29,101 nt of DNA from Byssothecium circinans. Lineage: Eukaryota > Ascomycota > Dothideomycetes > Pleosporales > Massarinaceae. The stretch spans positions 403,078 through 432,178 of the forward strand of contig ML976978.1 of the NCBI GenBank assembly GCA_010015675.1. The letters run 5' to 3'. This document shows, piece after piece, positions 21,611 through 29,101 of this stretch (position 1 is the stretch's first letter; each line of letters begins with the position of its first letter). The notes beneath the pieces are model-generated. The model was given only the letters and a program-made list of their open reading frames with translations, searched no databases and was not told the DNA's origin. A program made the translations under genes and the position numbers.

Positions 21611-23465
21611 ATGCGTTCGCTCGTCCGATCCCCCGTGGCGTGGACTATCGTCGCGGTAACCGCTATACTTGTTGGCCTCTGGCAGACGCAGCCTTCCCGC
21701 TCGTGCTCCTCAGCTTGTACCCAGCCCGATACATCCCAATCGAGCAATTGTCCCTCACATACTGGATACTTTGAGTATGAGTGTGCCGGAAAACCTCATC
21801 AAGCCAGCTGGGCGGCCTGGCACCATCCTGGCCTCGTAGGAGCCGCAAAGAGCTCGGGCAGCAGCAGCGAGCGTGCGGGCATCGTGACAAAGGACTGGAA
21901 TATACTATACCACCTTGGCGGGTGTGGGCCTTGGGTCGAGAAATCCGTGGCTGTGGTAGAAGGTGGCATTGCACCGCCAGATGGCTGTGAGGTGGAGCAG
22001 GTGCATATGGTGGGTCATCATCCACAAGCTGCATGGCTCATGGCTGACGAGGGCGTGGTAGCTGGCTCGCCATGGTGAGAGGTATCCGACTAAAGGTCCC
22101 GGACAGCGTACGTAACGCTGTTCAAGAGACTATCCGTTCGAATAGCAGTAGCTTACCTCGGGGTTCAGGAATGAAGGCACTTGTCGAAAGAATGAAGAAC
22201 AGTGGAATTGTCTTCAAAGATGAACTGGCATTCTTCAACAACTGGGACTTGTTTTGGAATGGTGCGTGGGCTTTCATCCTCATGCACCTACAGACACCTC
22301 CCTCGCTCCAAGATCTGGACGCATCATACATCTCAATTTTAGATGATTTCAGACAACTAACACGACTCAAGACGACTCCCAACTCGAGCAGTTGACCAAT
22401 ACCGGGCCCTTTGCCGGCACTCTCGGTGCATTTACCACGGGTGTGCGTTTACGAACCCGCTACCATCGTCTTTTAGCACTTGCTCACTCCCAATTCCCTG
22501 TGGTCAAGTATTGGGCCAGCGATTCTCCGCGTGTCATCGACACAGCTCGCTACTTCGGTGCAGGCTTTTTCGGCCATGACTGGCAGAAAACAGTATCCCT
22601 CCAGATCATCTCGGAGGCTCAGTCGATGGGAGCCGATACCCTAACGCCTGGCGATACGTGCCTCTCTTACTATCACGATAACGTTACTGGTCATGATAAT
22701 GGCTATAAGATGATGCATCAGTATCGTTCAACCTACCTCCGTCCGATCCAGAAGCGGCTTCTACAGCGTCATCGCGATATCGAATTCTCTGAGAACGACA
22801 TTTATGCCATGCAGGAGATGTGCGGGTTTGAGACCACGGTGCGAGGCGGCAGCCATTGGTGCAATGTGTTTACGCAGGAAGAGTTCTTGGGATTTGAGTA
22901 TGCGAGAGATATACTCCATTATTATCGAGCCGGCCCAGGGACGAAGTATGCAGCAGTTATGGGCTGGCTATGGCTGAACGCGACGATGAATCTCATGCTC
23001 GAGGGCCCTACAGCTGGACCGCTCTTCCTTAGCTTGTGAGATATTTGCGCTTCCTATATGTGGGCCGCTTTGACATGTGATAGTGTCCACGACGGCGACA
23101 TTGCTCCTGTGCTTACAGCACTCGATATCATTAACGACGCCGAACACCTACCCATCACCCACATCAAGCGCGACCGCAAATGGCGCAAGTCTCAGGTCTC
23201 TCCAATGGGCGGAAGGACCATCTTCGAAGTGCTATCTTGCAATACCAAAGGCGAGAGCACGCCATCCAAGTTTGTCAGGCTCAATATCAACGACGGCATC
23301 ACCATGTTGCCGGACTGCAACAATGGTCCGGGCAGATCGTGTCCGCTTCAAGATTTTGCTCTGAGGACGAAGAGGAAAGGAGAAGAGGCTGGCGACTTCA
23401 GAGAAAAGTGTGGACTCAGCGAGGATGCGCCTGATAGGATTACGTTCTTGCATCAGCATCAGTAG
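21611..23465 (+). CDS. Histidine acid phosphatase (phytase-like, clade-2 histidine phosphatase)
   Basis: Exons 21611-22009, 22062-22107, 22169-22261, 22372-23035 and 23084-23465 give 527 residues; introns are 52, 61, 110 and 48 nt. The N-terminus (residues about 9-24, VAWTIVAVTAILVGL) is a signal anchor or signal peptide. The catalytic motif RHGERYP lies at 136-142 with nucleophile His137; it is visible only after the first intron is removed. The short second intron joins PTKGPGQ to RMKALVERMK. Later marks are TGPFAGTLGAFTTGVRLRTRY, IDTARYFGAGFFG, MCGFETTVRG, FEYARDILHYYRAGPG and the proton-donor VHDGDI (His403, Asp404), with several cysteines expected to pair. The usual GGNGPW before the active site reads GGCGPW here. 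It likely releases phosphate from esters outside the cell or in the secretory path. Confidence 0.9.
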
Positions 23466-24175
23466 CCTCTTGGGCTGCTCGGTATTGGAATGCTAGTAGT
23501 GTGAAGAGTGCAACCACAACGGTCTTTCGTGTAGCTGAAAGAAGTCGGATACAGTAAGCCTTAGTAGGGGTTCTCACTATAGGCAATTTTTAGGAATAGA
23601 GTAAAAAGATTCTCCGTAAAACTTATCCAAGGGTGATACAGGAGTAATGTAGTGGAACATGAATGACGTCCAGCGAGCGCATGGTGCCAAGCGCTGGGGC
23701 TGATCCGCGATGTCATCGCGGCACAGTCAGCACTCAATCTCTGAAACCATATTACATTTTTACATGCGCTTCTTTTGACCAGGACTTCTTCCCCTTTAAT
23801 CGCCTACGATTGCGGACGAAATGCATTGTTATCCTGCCTTCAAACTGGTCATGACCGGACCTAACTGACCATCCAACGAGATCTAAGATCGAATCGCAGC
23901 TGAATCTTTCCGACGACAATGGCCATCACATATGCCGTCCGCAGGCGAAGAGGTGGTGTTCGCGACATCTTCTCGGCATGTCCCGAGAAGCTCGGCTCGT
24001 GATATCATGAGCTCTTTCGCAATGAGGCACGCGGAAGAAAAGATCTCCGTTCCCAAAACCTTTAACATCCGCATATCCCTTGGCGAAAAGCATATGTAGA
24101 GCCTTGAGGACAAAGTCATACAGCTTCTACGACATCGAATATCACGTTTTCTCATTGACGGTCGGTCAGGACAGA
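23466..24175. other. Intergenic between phosphatase and SDR
   Basis: About 710 nt with no recognised gene. Small open frames on both strands lack family character. It must contain the phosphatase 3' end and the SDR promoter. Confidence 0.5.
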
Positions 24176-25163
24176 ATGGGCGCTTCGTTCGATCCCGCGA
24201 CAGACATTCAGAGTTTGGATGGCAAGGTCATCCTAGTCACAGGCGGTATGTTACACTCCTCTAGTTCTTCCTCAGGAAATATTCTAATGGAGCATTCCAG
24301 GCAACGCTGGCCTGGGCAAACAAACAATCACGTATCTCGCCGCCCACTCTCCCGCCCGCATCTATCTCGCCGCGCGTACAGAATCCAAGGCCACGGCCGC
24401 AATCCGCGATATCAAGGCTGTCGTTCCCAATGCCTCCGTCGAGTACCTGCCCCTCGATCTGACCTCCTTCGCCTCCATCGCTTCAGCAGCATCCACCTTC
24501 ACCGCGCGCGAATCGCGCCTCGATATTCTCATCAACAACGCTGGAGTAATGATGACACCGTACAACCTGACAAAAGAAGGATACGAGATACAATTTGGCA
24601 CAAATCACATGGGACATGCGCTGTTGACCAAACTGCTTCTGCCCGTGCTGTTGAAGACAGCAAAAAAAGAAGGCAGCGATGTGAGGATCGTGAATCTGAC
24701 GAGCTGGGGACATCAGGTGGCGCCTTCCGAAGGCATAATCTGGGACCAAGCGAAGCTGGAGAAATACTACACATTCCAGCGTTACGGACAGTCTAAACTC
24801 GCAAACATACTCTTCACGCGCGAACTTGCTGCTCGCTACCCGTCCATTACCTCCGTGGCCATTCATCCAGGTGTCATCATCACCGATTTGTACGCTTCCG
24901 TCAATTCCAACCCAATCATGAAACTCGGGACCTGGTTCTACAGCTTGTTCATCAGGTTTTTACCTGGACACTTTCCCGATACAAAGGGTGGCGCGCTGAA
25001 TCAGACGTGGGCGGCTACTGTGGAGAAGGAGAAGTTGGAGAATGGCGGGTTTTATGACCCGGTGGGTAAGACGGGGAAGGCGAGTTCGTTAGCAAAGGAT
25101 GATGGGTTGGCGAAGAAACTATGGGACTGGACGGAGGCTGAATTCCAGAAATTCGGGTATTGA
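24176..25163 (+). CDS. Classical short-chain dehydrogenase/reductase (retinol dehydrogenase-like)
   Basis: Exons 24176-24245 and 24301-25163 give 310 residues; the 55-nt phase-1 intron splits the cofactor motif. TGGNAGLGK (22-30) is the Rossmann nucleotide-binding loop. LDLTS (75-79) contacts the adenine and NNAG is at 102-105. The catalytic tetrad is Asn125 (in FGTNHMGHALLT), Ser158 (NLTSWG), Tyr185 and Lys189 (YGQSK). HPGVIITDL follows the active site. The layout matches fungal retinol-dehydrogenase/WW-domain-oxidoreductase-like SDRs, which reduce or oxidise small carbonyl compounds with NADP(H). Substrate is unknown. There is no signal peptide, but a hydrophobic stretch (LGTWFYSLFIRFLPG) may contact membranes. 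No neighbouring pathway genes point to a substrate. Confidence 0.93.
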
Positions 25164-25488
25164 ATGGAGAGTGGTGTGCTGAGTGGCTAGAACGGTTTGG
25201 AGGCTGTTTGTGAATAAGCATCGCATTGCATGGGAAATGGTGGGCGGAGTACAGATTTGTGAGTACGCATTTTGGCTTGGATTACAAACTGTACGTGACG
25301 ATAGACAGGATAATCGATCGCGCTAGAACGATGATGGTGTGTTGTGTTGTACGAGATACGAAGCTTGGGAAGCTTGAGAAAACTTGTATTTGCTCTACAT
25401 ATAGATTTCACCATTTCACTCGGCGACGGGATGAAAAGTGGCATTGAAGATATGAGGCTGTTTCTTGCGTACCTCTTTACCCTAAACA
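25164..25488. other. Intergenic, no gene recognised
   Basis: A 325-nt gap between the SDR stop and the 3' end of the converging epimerase relic. No feature is seen beyond likely 3' ends. Confidence 0.5.
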
Positions 25489-25950
25489 TTAACTCGACTG
25501 CTTTGCACGCGCTCCAATCACCCTTGGAAAGCTAAATATCCTCCCCTCCTTAATCGCCACCAACTCATCCTCAAACGTTTGCTTCCACGCACTCTGCGAC
25601 CTCTTCGGTTCCCACCCCAGTACCTTCCTCGCAACACTCGAATTCGTATACTTAAACTCAGCCCACGATCTCTCCCCAATAAACCTTTTCCCCAGCGCTA
25701 TCTTATCAGAGATTCCCCGCAACTCGACCAACCTAACTTCTTTCTCCCGCGGTCCCCCCTTTTTCGGCAACAACCCATCAGCGGAAAGGACATCGAGACA
25801 CCTCTCACTGAGCTCCTTGATCAGAATATGCCCCGCCTCTGCAAAAGTAACGCCCCTTTCATTGATAGGCACAAACCCTACCCCACGATCCGAACGCTCC
25901 AGTATCGCCCTTACAATCCGCACATACAGATCTGCTAAATCGGCCACCAA
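25489..25950 (-). pseudogene. 5'-truncated NAD-dependent epimerase/dehydratase-like relic
   Basis: About 153 codons remain open. They start abruptly at VADLADLYVRIVRAIL, which corresponds to the internal 'VHVDDLADLYVRIVE' strand-helix of fungal extended-SDR/NmrA-like NAD(P)-binding proteins, and run to a normal-looking C-terminus (SSVARKVLGWEPKRSQSAWK, then FEDELVAIKEG). The N-terminal Rossmann part with GxxGxxG (about 190 residues) is absent. A TAA lies in frame about 30 nt upstream and the next 400 nt show no matching sequence in any minus frame. No ATG begins the frame. The simplest reading is a relic left by deletion or rearrangement; an unseen distant 5' exon is less likely. The surviving part has no internal stops, so the loss may be recent. 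Confidence 0.65.
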
Positions 25951-26352
25951 TTTCCTCGTACGACGGACGGAGATTCTTTAAGTTATCTAGGAAATGGTGC
26001 GGGGAGTATTCACATTATATCGTTATTACACCATGAGTGCTTTCTGCGCGATTAGGGGTCTGGCACATTCCAATCGTGCTTACGAGAAAGTTTTATTTCA
26101 CTAGTAGAAAATGTAACATCTGAAGTTGATGTAAGAGCAGAAGTTAATGTTGCACACCTCTTTGCGAAGAATGCAGAGTCCGAATGAAAGACGTATTGAG
26201 TTAGTCCATCTGATGGCCACCTAAATCATTGATAGAGCTCTCGATTTTTTACAAATCCTAGACGGAAATCCGATCACGCCTTTGGATTGTTATTCCCGTT
26301 TGCACGGGCTCAATGTTGATGGTGTTGCGCGGCCGTGAATTCCAGCATGGCC
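25951..26352. other. Intergenic; breakpoint side of the epimerase relic
   Basis: About 400 nt, comparatively AT-rich, without recognisable coding sequence. It lies exactly where the missing N-terminal part of the epimerase-like gene would be expected. No terminal inverted repeats or transposon genes were recognised. Confidence 0.4.
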
Positions 26353-28745
26353 TTATAGTGACGAGGTGAGTATCACGCTAACCACCGCAGACGATATCCA
26401 AACTGTCGCAGCTTCGCCCATGCGTGGTGGGCAGTATCTACCAGACGTTAGAAACAAAAGATAACACAAGCACTTCACTTACAAGTCTCCAGCAAGACCT
26501 ACAAAGCCACCCCAGAACAACCACTGGCCAAGAAACGGGAAGATCATCCAGGCAATGACACGCCTCATTTGCTTCGCAGACTTTACACTGAGGCCCATGC
26601 GATGCAGCATAGCCTTCCATGCGTCTGGATCTGGAGGAGCGGCAAGCGCTAGGCGATCGGTTGTATATGAGCGATCTGACGCCGGAGTAGTTGTGTCTGT
26701 ATCAGTGTTGCCAATGCGACGTTGCACCGAGCCTTGAATACCCACGCCCGAGAACAACTGGTTGAATCTTTCAGCTGTAGGCCACCACTCACTCATGCGC
26801 TGTAGCAAGTGTCGGGTTGTTCGACGTTCAACAGCTGCTGGGACGGCCCGTACAGGTCTCCGCACTTTGTCAACAAAGTAGAGAACCAGTCTTTGCAAGC
26901 CGAGGAATGCCCATACGAAGTCCACAAGGACGAAACTGATAGAAGCCAACCAGAGGAATGCACCGATATACATCATAGTAGCATCGCGGCCGCCAGGCAC
27001 TACCGCGTAAAGTTGACCTTGGTAGTAATACCCCTGCCGAAAAGCGAAGACGACTGTGCGGATCAGATAATAAGACCCAAAGGCCTGCAGGACAAATTCT
27101 GAGATGAGAGACGACGCCCCGATAGCAAAGTACATGGACTTTTCTCGCTCTACTAGGACGAGTAATCCAGCCACCCACGCAATCCTTGGACGAGAACACC
27201 AGAGGAACGCGAGTTGTACGATGGGAACGTCATGGAAACCACGAGTTCGATGAACAAGAGCAGCATTGAGGAAATTGGCGCCGATGGAGAGACCAGCAGA
27301 GGCAAGAGCGGAGACGACCCACAGCCTGCTTCCTGGAGCACCACAGTAACCTCGCGTGACTTTCTCGATATTTGTCCTTCGGAAGATCCAGGCAGTGCCA
27401 ACTAAGGTGATGACGTTTAGCAGAGCAAAAACGCCAAGCTTCTCGGATTTGGAAGGACATTTGCGCTTGCGGCTGTCATTCCTTCGATTCAAAGTCTCAT
27501 CGGGGTTGAAGCTGACGTGCCATGGCCAGGCAAACAGAGTTTTGTAGGCCGTGGTCTGTAGTGATGTATAATCTACCCATTTTGGTGAAAAGAAGCCTGA
27601 GATATTGCCGCAATTGTCCCTGGCCCATAGCAGGTATTTAGCTGAGTCTTGGCCGTCCCGACAAAGTCCCGGACAGGAGGTGTTGGTTAGCACGGGGCAG
27701 TAACAAGCAGCTTGCTTCGAACGAGAATACCAGCAAATTTGTGCTGCTTTGAAGAGCGCTGGACACCGATTTGACATCTCTCTAACACAGCCGGGCGGCC
27801 CGTAAACGATTGCAGCTAGCAGGTCGACTGCATCGTTCGGAGTATATGTCGGTAACTCGAATGCTGTTCTCCTCGATGAAACGGTAGTAGATATTACGGA
27901 AGATTTGGTCGTCTTTGTAGGGCACCATCGCGCTGATAGCCATGGAACGAGGTCCGGGAATGGTGGAGTGAGTGGATGAGGGTACGACGACTCACACCTA
28001 ATTTGCCTTCAGCATCTCAAAGCCTCACAAGAGTATAGCAAAATGGCATTACTTACGTCGAGCGCTCGAAAGTCGAGAACTCCAAAGACTTGAAGTCTTT
28101 ACATGCCGAGCTTTGCCAGGCTACCATTGACGTGGAATCCGTGCCTGGTCCGCACCATCCTTGGCAGGTCGAGAAGAATTGACACTGACATTGTTTGAGG
28201 AAGCGGCCTTCAGCTTCGAGATATGCTGGCCAGTTATTATATGAAACGTGTTGATCAAGATACTTATTAGAGTTGTAAAGACACCAATAATAATCGCTGC
28301 GAGAGAGAAGCGTTGAGGTACAGATGCTCATGCATGTTGGTAGATTGCCAATCGCAACTGTCCCGATGGCGGGGAGATTGCCAGTATATGCTGGTGAACT
28401 GCAGCCCTCGTTCAATAGCCATACGCCACAATCGTGAAGTCCGACTCCGTCCATGCCGTCCTCGGAGCAACAAAGTTTCTTGATGGCACATAAGTTATGT
28501 TTATATGCTGCAATATAATCATCTATCGTAGTATATGGAGTTATAGCCGATAATACACAACTACCATATCGCGTAGCAAACGATGCTGCAAAAGGAGGAG
28601 GGGTAGGCTCTTGCCTAGGTCGTAGTGTTTTGCTAGGTGTGGGATCAGGGGTTGTACGTGAGGGGACGCAAAGTACAGGATGATGCAAAAGAACGAACCA
28701 CACCCAACCCCACCGAAGAAGCAAAGTACGAAGTAACGCTTTCAT
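26353..28745 (-). CDS. Cysteine-rich multi-pass membrane protein, unknown
   Basis: Exons 28745-28057, 27997-26483 and 26437-26353 give 762 residues; introns are 59 and 45 nt with strong GTAAGT donors. A signal peptide (MKALLRTLLLRWGWVWFVLL, to about residue 27) precedes an ectodomain of nearly 400 residues with about two dozen cysteines (LCAIKKLCCSEDGMDG, CQCQFFSTCQGWCGPG, ACYCPVL, CPGLCRDG), likely disulfide-bonded. From about residue 418 there are six predicted membrane helices (about 418-435, 455-478, 497-512, 518-540, 571-597, 708-727). A charged, disordered cytosolic segment (SVQRRIGNTDTDTTTPASDR) separates the fifth and sixth, and a short hydrophobic tail (TVWISSAVVSVILTSSL) comes last. 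The layout resembles a receptor or channel-like surface protein, but no family was recognised. Reading through the second intron would end at GDL*; splicing adds 28 residues. Confidence 0.8.
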
Positions 28746-29022
28746 GATGACACCGTTCCAAAGAGCACCGGCGACCTTTTATTGTCTTTCCATTCAGCAC
28801 CTATTCACGCTTGGCTTCATTCGAGATGAAAGGTTCAGCTCAAGCCAGACAAAACGCCACATCCGCAGAGAGCTAATCACATAGGAGTCATTTTCAACAC
28901 CTATTGCTCTTACGGAGCTCCCCGTCAAAAATAAGGGCTGGTGGGCGTACGGGACTTGCAGGGGGGAGGCGCATGGGCCATCCAAATACGAGATGTTAGC
29001 ACGCACTAACGTCGGGATCGGC
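28746..29022. promoter_or_regulatory. Promoter side of the multi-pass membrane protein gene
   Basis: Upstream of the minus-strand start at 28745. A 79-codon minus-strand open frame here shows no family character. The region probably separates this gene from another beyond the right edge. Confidence 0.35.
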
Positions 29023-29051
29023 GATACGCCCACCTCGGTGATACGCCCACC
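29023..29051. repeat. Tandem 12-bp direct repeat, period 17
   Basis: GATACGCCCACC occurs at 29023-29034 and again at 29040-29051, separated by TCGGT. Two identical copies close to a likely promoter may be paired regulator sites, for example for a zinc-cluster or C2H2 factor (inference). Confidence 0.6.
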
Positions 29052-29101
29052 CGAACATCACAACACGAAACTTACACCAACTTCAACGCGCGATAACTCC
29101 A

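Noticed and set aside
23883..24155. 90-codon minus-strand open frame before the SDR gene
   Set aside because: No domain, odd composition, and located in the SDR promoter.
14467..26352. Possible secondary-metabolite cluster around the flavoenzyme, SDR and epimerase relic
   Set aside because: There is no backbone synthase, transporter or pathway regulator nearby, and the enzymes belong to unrelated families with housekeeping-type neighbours.
28794..29033. 79-codon minus-strand open frame
   Set aside because: No family resemblance; lies in probable promoter DNA and no splice or start support.

Overview
The window looks like nuclear DNA of a filamentous ascomycete (Pezizomycotina; the gene repertoire would fit Dothideomycetes, but that rank is inference). 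The reasons are short spliceosomal introns (mostly 45-62 nt, up to 180 nt) with GT..AG ends and CTRAY-like branch sites close to the acceptor, eukaryote-only genes (Rab escort protein, dynein roadblock light chain, IPI1), an intron-containing tRNA-Asp, and secreted fungal enzymes. No prokaryotic operons, CRISPR arrays or intact transposons were seen. All gene models below were spliced by hand, and exon phases add up to whole codons in each intact model.

Layout. 1-3.6 kb is a gene-poor, decayed stretch: a frameshifted carboxylesterase remnant (about 596-1313, -), an interrupted unidentified reading frame (about 1535-2406, -) and a weak ORF (2605-2937, -). 3.8-10.1 kb is a compact housekeeping block: a small SRPBCC-fold protein (+), the Rab escort protein MRS6 (-), tRNA-Asp(GUC) (+), a peroxisomal-type peroxiredoxin (-), a DUF1348/SnoaL-like protein (+) and the dynein roadblock light chain (-). 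10.4-14.5 kb holds the ribosome-biogenesis factor IPI1 (+) and a 730-residue DUF262 protein with a long disordered tail (+). A 1.3 kb gap follows.

15.8-25.2 kb is metabolic and secretory: a secreted GH5 endoglucanase (+), a single-pass membrane protein (+), an FMN-dependent 2-hydroxyacid oxidase/dehydrogenase ending in SKL (-), a histidine acid phosphatase (+) and a classical short-chain dehydrogenase (+). 25.5-26.0 kb carries a 5'-truncated relic of an NAD-dependent epimerase-like gene (-). 26.35-28.75 kb encodes a 762-residue cysteine-rich, multi-pass membrane protein of unknown function (-). The right end looks like another gene's promoter.

How the genes relate. There is no obvious biosynthetic cluster. 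Two proteins end in peroxisomal PTS1-like tripeptides: a potential H2O2-producing flavoenzyme (SKL) and a peroxide-reducing peroxiredoxin (AKL). Several pairs are divergent with short shared promoters (peroxiredoxin/DUF1348, roadblock/IPI1, flavoenzyme/phosphatase). The most unusual items are the orphan multi-pass protein, the eukaryotic DUF262 protein with a probable GC-AG first intron, and the decayed left end.
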